A stretch of 64,000 nucleotides of DNA. It comes from Ascarosepion bandense. Its lineage: Eukaryota > Mollusca > Cephalopoda > Sepiida > Sepiidae. The translations under genes were made by a program, and so were the position numbers. The notes under the pieces were generated by a model that was given only the letters and a program-made list of their open reading frames with translations, was not told where the DNA came from and did no database searches. The stretch lies in NCBI GenBank assembly GCA_037127315.1, contig JBBBDQ010001186.1, positions 4,040,001 through 4,104,000 on the forward strand. The letters are read 5' to 3'. Within the stretch, counting starts at the first letter, position 1. Every line of letters begins with the position of its first letter. Of this stretch, positions 1 through 9,525 are shown one piece after another.

Positions 1-600
1 GGAAACGATCGGGTTCCACACATTAAACTCGACCTTGTGTCGCATCACGTCTCAGTGCGGAGACGAGGTACATACCTATACCTTAAACAAACTAGATTAA
101 ATTATTTATAAATAATGGTGTCATTTTTTCTAAATCACATAAACGAAAGTGTTATGGAATGTGGAGAAAAGAATTAGTTAAGGATCATGTAATTTGCATT
201 TCTAAAACAAATACCAATAGAGACTTAAACATGAAAATTGGTCTACAGTTAAAAGAAAGTTCTTGCAGACTGTGAGGAACAAGAAGACTTACCTCCCACA
301 AAGCGAATTTGCTTAGCGTGTCAGGTCTTGTTGAAAGATCGTGACCACCATTAAACGTGAAATGGATTATTTTGACTTCCGTGGTCTCACATGCAGATGT
401 ACAATGAAAAAATAGAATTCGAACCAGTTTGAATCTATAAAATAAGAATTCCCGCGTGAACGAGAATTGAGTCTCGTATGCAAGTATTAGTTCCCCCCCC
501 CCCCCCGACGCAGGGATAAAAAGCGAGTCTGTGAGGTAGACGGGATGGAAACGAAAAACACTTTGGTTGGCGTGACGCCGGACGAACGAGCGCAAGAACG
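1..600. other. No recognised gene or repeat family; C14 homopolymer
   Basis: I see no homology here. A pure run of 14 C lies at 493-506. Long minus-strand open frames cross the stretch, but they run into the 89-bp tandem repeat and show no recognisable domain. Confidence 0.5.
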
Positions 601-601
601 G

Positions 602-862
602 GAGAAGACGGAAGAGTCTGTCGCAAGAAAGCAAGAACTTCAATCGATTTGAGACATCGTAAACGACTGTCCGACCAAGTAATTCAACAAGAGAAGACGG
701 AAGAGTCTGTCGCAAGAAAGCAAGAACTTCAATCGATTTGAGACATCGTAAACGATTGGCCGACCAAGTAATTCAACAAGAGAAGACGGAAGAGTCTGTC
801 GCAAGAAAGCAAGAACTTCAATCGATTTGAGACATCGTAAACGACTGGCCGACCAAGTAATT
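602..862. repeat. 89-bp tandem repeat, three copies
   Basis: The word GAGAAGACGG recurs at 602, 691 and 780, an exact 89-bp period. Copies differ by only a few substitutions (for example ACGACTGTCC, ACGATTGGCC and ACGACTGGCC). The third copy ends at GACCAAGTAATT. This is a recently expanded minisatellite of unknown origin. The near identity indicates youth compared with the decayed TEs around it. Confidence 0.93.
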
Positions 863-1184
863 AGGCATATCTAATTGAAAGGAGAATATAGTCCCGACAT
901 AACAAATATTAAGTGAAACAATGGAAAGGATCGTGAAACCCATTCAAGAAAGCAGTCCGCAATGGAGCGTGGTGAAAATTTCCTTTCTTTCCAGTCAACT
1001 GTGCCTAAAAAATGGCCTGGTTAAAAAAAGAAAACTTTCTAATAAACGACGAAAGACATCAAGCTTCATTGGTTGATTCGTTTTTTTTTCTTTTACATCT
1101 TATCAACCTTTTGCAGCTTATTTAAAAGTAGAAAATATTTTTAGATTGTAAACCTTCATTTTTATAGATAATAATGAATTTTAG
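863..1184. other. Unclassified spacer
   Basis: No homology recognised. It is A/T-rich with short homopolymer runs. Confidence 0.5.
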
Positions 1185-1444
1185 TGATACAAGTCTTATC
1201 CTGGCAGTGAGAAGAGGTAAATACAAATCTTCGATAAGGTTATTTGCGCTTAAGTGAATATAACAAACCCAACAGGAATTGGAACTCGGTTTTCCAATTA
1301 ACAATTCAGAGTTATTATCACAACCCACAAATCCAAGCTTACAACACCTGGTATTCCCAAGCAGTCACCCATCTTGGTACTGACCAGGTTTGACATTGGT
1401 GATCGCACCAGAACTGTTGTTTCAACCTTATATGGCCGTAAACC
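1185..1444 (-). mobile_element. 5S-rRNA-headed SINE, copy 1
   Basis: Read on the minus strand, 1444 down to 1334 matches 5S rRNA almost end to end. It starts near GTTTACGGCCAT (compare GCCTACGGCCAT), passes through ACCTGGTCAGTACC and GATGGGTGACTGCTTGGGAA, and ends TACCAGGTGTTGTAAGCTT. This covers the internal pol III promoter of a 5S gene. After a linker comes the body seen in the tRNA-headed SINEs of this window (ACCGAGTTCCAATTCCTGTT, then ATTCACTTAAGCGCAAATA). The downstream part ends near a TATCACTAAAATTCATTATT stretch, as in the other 5S-headed copies. Substitutions throughout argue against a functional 5S gene. Related copies lie at 31085-31315 and 59105-59395. Confidence 0.85.
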
Positions 1445-1539
1445 GACATCAGTCAGTCCAGAAAACGCAAATCTATATGCCTTGAAAATACGAAATATAT
1501 GACACATCACTCAATAAATTCCGAGCCTAACTAATAATA

Positions 1540-2222
1540 CAACTTTTAGGTAACATTCGTCTTTATTCATCATCATAGTCTCCTTCTAGAGTAATATACT
1601 GATTTCAACATTTTTTCTAACAATTCGATGCCTTTTTTGTAGAACGATTTGTCTTTGACTTTAAAATACGCCTCAATTTGCGATGTCACTTCTTCATTGG
1701 AACCAAATCTCTTTCCCTGGAGCATTCTTTTGAGGTTTTCGAACAGCCAGTAGTCGCTGGGGCCATATTTGGAGAATCGAGTGGATGCGGAAGCAATTTG
1801 GAGTGCAATTCATACAGTTTTGCCATCGTTGCGATCGACTTATGACACCGGCGTTGTCTTGTCTTTTTTCTTCATTTATAGACGTTTATTCGCGATATTT
1901 TCCTTCAAACACATCAATAATGCTATATTATATTCGCTATTGATGGTTTTTCCTTTCTCAAGGTAATTGATGAACAAAATACCCTGCACATTCCAAAATA
2001 CGGAGGTCAAAACTTTGCCTGCTAATGTTTGTGTCTTTGTTGGTCGCTTTGGATGGCTTTTACCTGCTGCTGTTCACTCGGCTGACTGCAAAATTTGACT
2101 CTGGCGTGAAGTGGAGGATCTATGTTTCATCCATTGCCACATATTTACGCAAAAACTTCTTGTTACTTTAAAAAAGTTGCAAACAACGCTCTGGATCATC
2201 GATGCGTTAATTGTTTATCTGC
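1540..2222 (-). pseudogene. Mariner-family transposase fossil (C-terminal two thirds)
   Basis: The minus strand encodes a decayed mariner transposase with frameshifts and stops. Recognisable blocks in order are FLRKYVAMDET (around the first catalytic Asp), GKVLTSVFWNVQG-like text and YLEKGKTINSEYNIAL in changing frames. These are followed by SIATMAKLYELHSKLLPHP (after the HQDNAP block, itself lost) and GSNEEVTSQIEAYFKVKDKS with FYKKGIELLEKM near the C-terminus. This is typical of mariners of the SETMAR type. The catalytic DNAP segment is destroyed, so no activity is possible. The N-terminal helix-turn-helix is missing because the element joins a LINE fragment at about 2222. Confidence 0.85.
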
Positions 2223-2540
2223 TTTCTGTGCCGTGTCCTTTCAGGACGTAGACGAACATGGATTTTCCACTTGCCTCTATCTCTTGTCGCTCTTAATATC
2301 TTTTTCCTTGGTAGCTCTCAAGTAGCTCTCGCGCTGCTTGTCTCTGTCTCTCTTGCTCTCTATCCGTATCGTGAGTATCAGATTCTCTAAGCCCTTCTTC
2401 CTCATTAAGTGTCAGTTGTCTTTTCTTGATGCTAAGTATAAGTTTCCTTTTCGTTTACATTCTCTCAAAAACCTCGTCGTTTCTCATATGTTCTGTTCGT
2501 GGCATCCTCAGCATCCTTCAGTAGAACCACATTTCGTTTT
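2223..2540 (-). mobile_element. Non-LTR retrotransposon ORF2 C-terminal fragment (family V)
   Basis: This is the minus-strand counterpart of the family best preserved at 15905-16560. The nucleotide signature TGTGCC.TGTCCTTTCAGGA followed by GTAGACGAACATGGATTTTC is shared with the copies at 14665 and 15905. It would encode the LINE C-terminus with the motifs FYRRML, KRKLILSIKK, and a region like LENLILTGQIEGKRD. Frames are broken. It is abutted by a mariner fossil on one side and a LINE 3' tail on the other. Confidence 0.8.
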
Positions 2541-2878
2541 TTTTTTTAAATCATATCACCCCAAGCAAGGCGATAACGCCACTGATGCGCAGGGGGCTAC
2601 GTAAGGGTAAAAAGAATGGAAAAGAGAAAGCCGGAAACCATATCCTAAACAGGGAACAAGGGATGAGCCTCTTCACCCGTTCAATAGACGTGGGTGGAGT
2701 GTGAACCGGGCGATAGATAGATCTATCTACTCCAATTGAAAAAAAAAATTTAAAAAAAGAGTGAAAAGATTGGAAAAGTGAAAACCGGAAACCGCATCCT
2801 AAACAGGAAACAAGGGATGAGCCTCTTCACTTGTTCAATAGATGTGGGTGGAGTGTGAACCGGGCGATGCTTTATAAA
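2541..2878 (-). mobile_element. LINE 3' tail with two 150-bp tandem units
   Basis: The block 2541-2610 (TCATATCACCCCAAGCAAGG, then TGATGCGCAGGGGGCTAC) is the same 3' end seen on the W-type LINEs at 7585, 25815, 53628 and 62270. Two copies of a unit of about 150 bp follow (signature CCTAAACAGG.AACAAGGGAT and GTGGGTGGAGTGTGAACCGG). It is the inverted counterpart of the five-unit array at 46680-47440, which ends in the same tail. Confidence 0.85.
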
Positions 2879-3230
2879 ATTTCTAACAAAAAGCCTGATT
2901 ACCTTGAAAATCTTGTTCAATTAATAGCTTCCGTCGTGAACGTCCGACAGATTCAAAACAATCCGATGCCAATAAAGCGGTTATGTTACCGAAAAACTCA
3001 TGAAATCAAAACCTGGTTTAGTCTTTATGAAATTGATGCAATCAAAAATAACATTCACAGCAAATTAAGCAGACATATGAAGCAAACAGTGTTAGACAAA
3101 GCAATGTTTGTCTGCATAAATAATGACAAAGCTTATTAGGCTTTTTATTTCTTACATTTATCAAAGTATCTGTGTATGTTTGTGAAAGAGAGAGATGATC
3201 AAAGTGAGACAAATAAATGTGAGTAGACTG
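2879..3230 (+). other. Unclassified stretch with a 102-codon open frame
   Basis: A plus-strand open frame (2831-3139) starts inside the upstream 150-bp repeat and continues through unique-looking A/T-rich DNA. The protein has no motif I recognise. Its start inside repeat DNA and the lack of neighbouring coding signal make it an unlikely gene. The base composition could reflect an old TE coding fragment. Confidence 0.3.
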
Positions 3231-3236
3231 ACACTG

Positions 3237-3239
<3 letters not shown>

Positions 3240-3289
<50 letters not shown>

Positions 3290-3603
3290 GTGTGTGTGTG
3301 TGCGTACCGAATACGGTGGATAATGAGCCGACAGATATATATACAGAGGTAGATATGAGCCGACAGATATATATATACAGAGGTAGATATGAGCCGACAG
3401 ATATATATATATACAGAGGTAGATATGAGCCGATAGATATATATATATATATACAGAGGTAGATATGAGCCGACAGATATATATATATACAGAGGTAGAT
3501 ATGAGCCGACAGATTATAGATAGCTAGGTAGATATGAACCGACAGAAATAGATAGATAGATAGATATGAGCCGACAGATATAGATAGATAGATATGAGCC
3601 GAC

Positions 3604-3650
<47 letters not shown>

Positions 3651-3657
3651 TGAGTCG

Positions 3658-3708
<51 letters not shown>

Positions 3709-3747
3709 TGAGCCGACAGATATAGATAGATAGATATGAGCCGACAG

Positions 3748-3804
<57 letters not shown>

Positions 3805-3847
3805 TGAGTCGACAGATACAGATAGATAGATATGAGTCGACAGATAT

Positions 3848-3894
<47 letters not shown>

Positions 3895-3931
3895 TGAGTC
3901 GACAGATACAGATAGATAGATATGAGTCGAC

Positions 3932-3998
<67 letters not shown>

Positions 3999-4080
3999 TG
4001 AGCCGACAGAGACTGGTAGGTAGATAGATATGAGCCGACCGCGACTGGTAGGTAGATAGATATGAGCCGACAGAGACTGG
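3240..4080. repeat. (TA)n/(TG)n tract followed by a GATA higher-order array with CTGTCGGCTCATATC spacers
   Basis: A (TA)n run at about 3240-3285 passes into (TG)n. From about 3300 the DNA is (GATA)n or (TA)n broken at irregular intervals by GATATGAGCCGACAG (reverse complement CTGTCGGCTCATATC). The first part also carries CAGAGGTA between units. More than fifteen spacer copies are present. Open frames here are runs of Ser-Ile-Tyr-Leu from the repeat and are not genes. The same architecture with diverged spacers occurs at 37540, 39290 and 48655. Confidence 0.95.
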
Positions 4081-4290
4081 GATGCTTCGAGTTTTTCATT
4101 GATCGTTGAGGAGATCGCCCAGCATCGCTGTCACACGGGAGGACAGATATCACATAACAGTCTAGTACTCTTTTCTTTGTCTCCAACGAAATCTTCCTGT
4201 CCCTCAATATTCAGCTTAGCCTTTGAAATGCGTCTTTGGCCATGCCAATCCCTCTTTAGATCTCAGTATCCATCTACTGTTGGAATGAAT
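4081..4290 (-). mobile_element. Family V LINE fragment truncated by the GATA array
   Basis: The minus strand reads AKDAFQRLS, then RDRKISLETKKRVLDCYVIS, which matches the better copy at 15905-16560 (KDAFQKLSKVLRHGKISLQT). It then runs directly into the GATA array at 4080. The LINE body ends exactly at the satellite boundary. Confidence 0.8.
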
Positions 4291-4388
4291 CATGAGGACA
4301 TTTTTTATATTTAAGGAATGGGCTACTAGGGACCCCTTCAATGGGTCTATCGAAACCTTTTCTAGTCAATCTGAAGGCTCCAACTACA

Positions 4389-4401
4389 ACTATTATTATT
4401 A

Positions 4402-4442
<41 letters not shown>

Positions 4443-4443
4443 T
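4389..4443. repeat. (TTA)n microsatellite
   Basis: Near-pure ATT repeats with one ATC interruption. Confidence 0.95.
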
Positions 4444-4479
4444 TATTTCTGCTATGGTCATAGTACCTACCAAATCTGC

Positions 4480-5000
4480 GAAAAGACGGGTAGTGGTGTG
4501 TTTTAATGGCTACATTTCATTTGTACTCTATCTCCCATAACATCACTCGCGTTACATTGGCAAAGTCCTTCTTAGTGTGTGGTCTTTTCTTATCAAGACA
4601 ATTTTTTGTATATCTCTTAAGCTGGGATTTCAAGAGATTCTTTAATTGTGTTGTTTTGTTTCTTTTTTATCATTCCATTCTATCACTGGTACTATTCTTG
4701 TTTTCAATTGACACATTTTTTTCTGTTTCAATTTTGCATGTATTTATATTTTGTGAGTTTTTCAAATTTCTTGGTTGCCATGTTATAATCTGCTGGACAA
4801 GCCATATTAATTAGTAGGCAAGTTTTTTGTTTTCGGATTTTGATACTAATGTCCGGCCTATTTGCTTCAATTTTCTTGTCTGTGTAATCCCATAGAATGG
4901 TGACGTCTTCTATTTCTGTAACCGGTGCTGGGTGATGTTCATACCAGTGTTGGTTTATATATTTTGTGGGGTTCCAGAACGACCCGGATTAAAAGACGGT
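4480..5000 (-). mobile_element. Non-LTR retrotransposon C-terminal domain fossil
   Basis: Minus-strand translation, with frameshifts, gives WYEHHPAPVTEIEDVTILWD, then an ANRPDISIKIR-type block and a CLLINMACPADYN-type block, then KKFEKLTKYK. I recognise this as the conserved post-RT segment of animal non-LTR retrotransposons (WYEH.P, ILWD, RPDI, I/V-D-I-A-x-P). A second fossil of the same domain is at 23940-24470. Clade not assigned. Confidence 0.72.
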
Positions 5001-5347
5001 CCACAAAAATACAACACAAATTTCGAGAAAAGACAACGCAATAAGAAATGTATATAAATATGAAAATTTTGTACTTGACAATATATATACAATGTAAGCA
5101 ACATGTACAATTATGTGTATCCTTTCTGTGATAAAAAGTGTATTTTATATTTGAGTGAATGTTAGTTGAATATAAAAGTATCTGTTGTATTTGAACTTGG
5201 TTGAGTATGGATGTGTTGGTTTTGAGTCTGTAATCACACAGAGTAGTAGCACAATGTTTCTTTCATTTTTATGTATGAGCCATTAAGTAGGTGGAAAAGA
5301 AAAGTGTTTCAAATTGTGTTGAAAAGGAGTGTGAATGACAATTCCCG

Positions 5348-5389
<42 letters not shown>

Positions 5390-5800
5390 AACGGAAATAG
5401 TAGTAATTGGTAGTGTATGTGTAAAACGATGAATCAGTCTACTTAACTTAGTAAGTCTATGTTACTTCTCCTTTCTGTTTGCTGAGACCTGGGAAAAGTT
5501 TCATGGCCGCTGCAGGTGTTTCCTCTCTTCTTTCCGTTCGTAACGGTTAAGTGGGCGAAGGATTAGTTTGTCGGCACTGGTTTCTTGGATGTAAGCGCCT
5601 ATAGGATTGTGCGTATCGGATACTGCACCTTTCGGGATTGACTGGCTTGGGTGACGGTCTCGCTGATTGACAGATCGACCGCTTGCTCTCACTGACCCTT
5701 TTGACTGACTGCTGTAACCGGTCAGGAGGCCTCCTTAAATATAGAATTCTGGTTACGTGGGAGGATCCCAGAACGATGTTTTCTTTAGCTGTGAAAAAAA
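5001..5800. other. Unclassified; contains a (GA)n tract at 5349-5388
   Basis: A (GA)n microsatellite interrupts DNA without recognised homology. The 5460-5760 part is less A/T-rich and holds a short perfect palindrome (AGGAGGCCTCCTT, near 5724). It resembles no family I can name. Confidence 0.5.
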
Positions 5801-5802
5801 GG

Positions 5803-6196
5803 TATTGTAATTATTTACAGTATTTACACAGTTCGGACTGTTGTCTTCATCTTTGTTGCCATATTCACCTTTAATATCTGTCTATATTCCTGAGATGAAG
5901 AATTGTAATTATTTACGCTATTTACATTGTTCAGACTCTTGTCCTCATCTTTGTTGCCATATTCACCTTCAATATCTGTCTATATTTCTGAGATGAGGTA
6001 TTGTAATTATTTACACTATTTACATTGTTTGGACTGTTGTCCTCATCCTTGTTACCATATTCACCTTCAATATCTGCTTATATTTCTTAAATGAGATATT
6101 GTAATTATTTACACTATTTACATTGTTCGGACTGTTGTTCTAATCTTTGTTGATATATTCACGACGTTTCGGCCGTTGTACGTTCCGACCTTCATC
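5803..6196. repeat. 98-bp tandem repeat, four copies
   Basis: The block TATTGTAATTATTTAC (or a close variant) recurs at 5803, about 5901, 5999 and 6097, a 98-bp period. Each unit contains ACTATTTACATTGTT and TTGTTGCCATATTCACC. The last unit continues into the hammerhead-like motif at 6159-6202. Read on the minus strand, each unit is therefore the sequence just 3' of a ribozyme. Confidence 0.92.
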
Positions 6197-6202
6197 AGAT
6201 GA
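6159..6202 (-). ncRNA. Hammerhead ribozyme-like motif, beta type
   Basis: The minus-strand RNA reads UCAU-CUGAUGA-A-GGUC...GGCC-GAAACGUC-GUGA. Helix I pairs UCAU with GUGA (one G-U pair). Helix II pairs GGUC with GGCC around a 12-nt loop. The core CUGAUGA and GAAA are intact. ACGU before the cleavable C is self-complementary, as in dimeric (double) hammerheads. One unpaired A lies between CUGAUGA and helix II, which is not canonical. Confidence 0.6.
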
Positions 6203-6476
6203 TTGAAATTTCGAACTAAACCTTTTATTTTCTTCACCGGGATAAATTGTTCTCAAGGACACATTTATCCCAGTGGATAAAAGCGTTTTTTTTTTGCATC
6301 AAGTGACTTGACCTAAAGAGTTGTGCGTTCAACACCAGTTTATAGCAGAGGCGAACAAAAAGAGAGTTGAATTAAAGGGAAATAACTGATTGTGAGGCAT
6401 CTGGAAGAGGCATGACTCATAGAACTAGAACAATCTACCTCAGTGAACGGAAAAATGGTTCAGTACGAAATTTTAA

Positions 6477-6520
6477 TCACCTGAAGAAGATCAGACCGTA
6501 CAATGGCAGAAACGTCGTGA
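6477..6520 (+). ncRNA. Hammerhead ribozyme-like motif, beta type, inverted partner
   Basis: The RNA reads UCAC-CUGAAGA ... GAAACGUC-GUGA. Helix I is a perfect 4-bp UCAC/GUGA. CUGANGA, GAAA and the GUC cleavage triplet are intact. Helix II has lost most pairs compared with the copy at 6159-6202, so this copy is probably inactive as a monomer. Confidence 0.5.
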
Positions 6521-6609
6521 ATATGGAAACAAAGATGGGCATAATAGTCCGAACAATGTAAATAGTGTAAACGATGTAATTAGATAATATTTAACACTAC
6601 TGAAACCCT

Positions 6610-7340
6610 TTTATATTTAATCTCACTTTTTTTTATCATTTCACCCCAAGAAAGTCAATACACGCACTAAATGCAAGAGGCTACTGACTGTGACAAAAGA
6701 AAAAAAAAAAAAAGAAAATATTTAAGAATAGAAAACAATAAAAGAACAGGAATTAAGAAGACGATTGCCATAACATTTAGGTTTTTGAATGTCAAAAATG
6801 ACTGGAAAACAAAAAGCAGGAAGAGAATTCCACAAGCTAGAAGTTCGAGGGAAGGAACTGTTAGCATAGAACTTGCGGTTATATCTAACCATTTCGTCTG
6901 TAAAATGATGAGACCTTGCCGGCAAATAAGTAGTACGTTTAAGTTCATAAAATCTAGGTAGCAAAGAAGTTTTATTGGAACAATTACAACGAAAATATTT
7001 ATATAAGAGGCATAGGGAAGCTGTTTACGGCAATGGGAAAGTGATGGAAGACAAGTGGCTAGTTCAGGACAAATAATCTAGGCAGGTTCTTCTTTGAATT
7101 TTGTCGGGAATTTTTAAATACATAGCAGAAACACCGGGCAAGACGCATCAGGAATATTCAGTTTTTGGACGAACGGTAAACTTATAAATGTGCAAGATAT
7201 ATTCTGTCGAGAAAAGCTATCAACCACGACACTGTGAACCAACTTTCTAAACAGCAGACCTATAAAGTTGATCTAATATAATCTTTGGCAGCGGAAAACT
7301 TCATCCAGAGAAGGCACAAAGAGTCACTCTCCTGGGGGTT
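6610..7340 (-). mobile_element. Non-LTR retrotransposon RT C-terminal fossil and 3' tail
   Basis: On the minus strand the sequence starts near 7340 with decayed RT thumb and connection text (a YILHIYKFTVRPKTEYS block). It continues with SLCLLYKYF, LLPRFYELKRTTYLPARSHH, FYANSSFPRTSSLWNSLPAF and a KCYGNRLLN end. The last part is open from 6964 to 6722. The order matches the W family (7585-8190), but residues differ enough to make this a separate subfamily. The 3' tail (CACCCCAAGAAAGTCAATAC) lies at 6640. Confidence 0.78.
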
Positions 7341-7580
7341 AGCATCAAACGATTAAAAGTGAGTAGTTTAGTTTAGTTAAGAGGCGTTAAAATGAACAAG
7401 CCGTTCCTTACTCCAGTTAACAACAGATTCTATTACATTTTCCTTCAGTCTCTTTTCTCTCTGTTAATAACTTTTCTTTTATAAGCAAGAAAATTGTTTT
7501 TTAAGATGCTTGTAGTGATACAGTAGGTAGAGCCATAAGTAATTTTTGTTTCGGGAAAACAATTGTAAAGAATATATATA
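7341..7580. other. Unclassified spacer
   Basis: Nothing recognised. A short poly-T/TA stretch borders the next LINE tail. Confidence 0.5.
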
Positions 7581-7584
7581 TTTT

Positions 7585-8191
7585 TTTTATATATAATCAT
7601 ATCGCCTCAAGCAAGGCATTTTACTACTACTGTTGTGCAGAGGATTATATAGGAGGAAGAAAGTTTGAGAAAGAGTGACAAGTTATAGGGGGTGTCAGGA
7701 AGTGGGTAAGAGAAGGATGAGAAAACTGATGAGAGTGGAGTGAATGGAGAAAGAAGCATGTGAGAGAGGATGCAGGTTAGTGAGATAGGAGATGGCAATT
7801 GACTTTACATTTAAATTCTTGGAGATTTTAGCAAATTTTAAGTAAATGGAAGGGAATTCCACAGGTGGAAAGTGCGAGAAAAGAAGCTGTTGGAGTAGAA
7901 TTTGCGTTTACATTTTATAGGTTTCACAGTAAAAGGGTGGGACCTAGTTGCTAATCTTGTTGCTCGAGTAAATTCGTATAAAGTGGGCACCAGTGAGCTA
8001 AGTTCATCGGAGAAGAAGCTGTGAAAGTATTTGTAAAAGAGACACAGGGAAGCCACATTGCGCCGGTGAGAAAGTGACTGTAGCTGAGCTGCCAAGTCGG
8101 AAGATATCACATTACAGATTCTCCGTTTGATTTTATGAAGGACACCTAGGTGGATAGCAGGAGCACCCGACCATTGCAGAAATATCATCAT
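7585..8191 (-). mobile_element. W-family LINE: ORF2 C-terminus plus 3' UTR
   Basis: The minus strand has an open frame (8191-7838) containing WSGAPAIHLGVLHKIKRRIC, SHRRNVASLCLFYKYFHSFF and YEFTRATRLATRSHPFTVKP, ending FHLWNSLPFT. This is the classic end of Jockey/CR1-group non-LTR ORF2 (HRR.VA.L.L.Y, then LWNSLP). The 3' UTR continues to the signature GCAAGGCATTTTACTACTAC-type tail followed by TATAATCATATCGCC at 7590. The 5' side is truncated. Further copies are listed at 8318, 12810, 25815, 53628, 60796 and 61805. Confidence 0.88.
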
Positions 8192-8317
8192 ATTGCCTGT
8201 AGTACTTTCTCATTAGTAATGTTTTCTCTGTTTCCTTTACTCTCAGAAAACCTTTCGTCTTAGTGACTTTATAACGTTGCTTGGAAGTGAAATGATTTTA
8301 ACATATATGTAGATTCT

Positions 8318-8600
8318 CCGTTGGATTTTGTCAAGGACCACAAGGTGGATAGTAGGAGCACCCGACCATATATGGCATCAATATTTAATGCACGGGCGGA
8401 TGGTAGATTTATATATGCGCAGGAGTGTTTCAGACGGGAAAAACTTCCTGGCCCTACACAGAGAACCGACCTTCTTAGCAGTGGATTTATCTATGGATTC
8501 TATATAGTCATTTCATTGAGGTCTGTTGTGAGAGTTAACCCGAGGAGACGCAGTGTCTCGCTTTCAGGGAGACTAGCCTGATCCAGTGGGGTAGGAGCGA
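8318..8600 (-). mobile_element. W-family LINE: RT-to-C-terminal connection fragment
   Basis: The minus strand encodes, with frameshifts, KSTAKKVGSLCRARKFFPSE, then LLRIYKSTIRPCIKY and a WSGAPTIHL-type block, just upstream of the residues found in 7585-8191. The segment starting GATTCTCCGTTGGATTTTGT duplicates about 60 bp present at the 5' end of the neighbouring fragment. The two pieces are therefore either separate insertions or a partial duplication split by 120 bp. Confidence 0.78.
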
Positions 8601-8811
8601 TTGTCTGTGATGGTTAATAGATAGCAATTCCATTTTGGAATATATCATCTTAAGTATTCCTTAAATATATCATAGCGGGTGATGAAAAATTGGTTACATA
8701 CGCCAATGTTCAACGCAAAAGACAGGATTGACAGGGATAAACCGGCCCGAAATCTGAGCCCCATGGAAGAAAGGTGATGTGATGGGATCGTTCGAGTTTT
8801 ATTCATTTCAG
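8601..8811. other. Unclassified spacer
   Basis: Nothing recognised. Confidence 0.4.
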
Positions 8812-8995
8812 TCAGCTAAGTGCCGTACGCTATACATGATTGGGCGATCATGTCTCGAAAGAGACATGACTGACTGGGCAGAAGCTTATCCCACAGTAGG
8901 TTGAAATTACTTTCTGCGGTAGACTGGTTGCCGACCAAGGCGATAGAATCCAATCTGTCCTGTTATTTGACTAACAGCTAGAGGGGGAAGTGATG
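8812..8995 (-). mobile_element. tRNA-type SINE, 5'-truncated
   Basis: Holds only the 3' half of the SINE described at 10790. It has the CATGTCTCGAAAGAGACATG hairpin, the GCAGAAG...CCCACAGTAGGTTG block and CGGTAGACTGGTTGCC, ending in CTGTTATTTGACTAACAGC. Confidence 0.88.
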
Positions 8996-9525
8996 TATTA
9001 TATTATTAAGTAGTAATTAGTAGGGGATCATTTTATTACTTCATAAAAATATAAAACTGATCCCCCACTTTATACCCAGTAGAAGCCTTAATCATGTTTT
9101 TAACTATTATATTCAGTCAGTCAGTTAAGTGCCATACGTGATACACGATTTGGACGATCATGTCTCGAAAGAAACATGAGTGACTGAGCAGAAGATTATC
9201 CCGCAGTAGGTTGCCATTGCTTCTGCGGTAGAACGGTTACCACCAAGGCTAATCTGTCCTTCTATGTAACCCATAGCTAGAGGAAAAAAGTACAGATTAA
9301 GAGCTTTCTCAAGGGTGTTTGAGCGCCAGTGAATGCAACGAATTCAACTGAAATTCGAATTCGGCTCTCCGATTTCTCACTCCAAGCTGATATCCTCTTC
9401 ACCATAACGCACATCCTAGAGTTCTTAAAAGACAACCAAACACGAAAAAAACATTTCTACGTCCAGCGGCTGAAATATGTTCATAAAAATTTGTTCAAAA
9501 TCATTCTTCGCTCGTCAAGAGAAGA
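8995..9525 (-). repeat. Host repeat around a SINE; inverted copy of 13890-14400
   Basis: Sequence on both sides of the SINE at 9111-9412 is shared, in opposite orientation, with the DNA around the SINE at 13971-14282 (for example GGACGTA.AAATG and ACTAATTACTAC-type flanks). One flank is a hairpin of GGGGATCA and TGATCCCC (9027-9066). The SINE was therefore inside the repeat before duplication, or the whole block is one long composite element. Confidence 0.8.
9111..9412 (-). mobile_element. tRNA-type SINE, near full length
   Basis: The reverse complement runs from TGCGTTATGGTGAAGAGGAT through CGAATTCGAATTTCAGTTGA and CACTGGCGCTCAAACACCC to the 3' hairpin and the CTTAACTGACTGACTG end. An antisense open frame (9329-9679) is an artefact of this SINE, because a matching frame occurs antisense to the SINE at 13971. 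Confidence 0.88.

Larger units (their letters stand above)
6097..6590. repeat. Inverted repeat with arms of about 110-130 bp, each carrying a hammerhead-like motif
   Basis: The arm at 6097-6225 is repeated in inverted orientation at about 6455-6590 (ACTATTTACATTGTTCGGAC against GTCCGAACAATGTAAATAGT). The loop of about 230 bp is not recognised. Such inverted duplication with an embedded ribozyme resembles Penelope-like or retrozyme-like repeats. That assignment is inference. Confidence 0.8.

Noticed and set aside
185..715. 176-codon minus-strand open frame
   Set aside because: It runs through the 89-bp tandem repeat and into unclassified DNA. No domain, no related frame elsewhere, and composition follows the repeat.
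2831..3139. 102-codon plus-strand open frame
   Set aside because: Its start codon is inside the 150-bp LINE-linked repeat and no motif is recognisable. It is noted as an open frame only.
3240..4207. Long frames rich in Ser-Ile-Tyr-Leu on the minus strand (also 37435-37768, 39139-39753 and 48974-49495)
   Set aside because: Direct translations of GATA/TCTA repeats; not proteins.
7723..7760. CUGAUGA followed by GAAAG on the plus strand of W-family LINEs (also 25966 and 53745)
   Set aside because: The intervening sequence cannot form helix II and it is antisense to the LINE 3' UTR.
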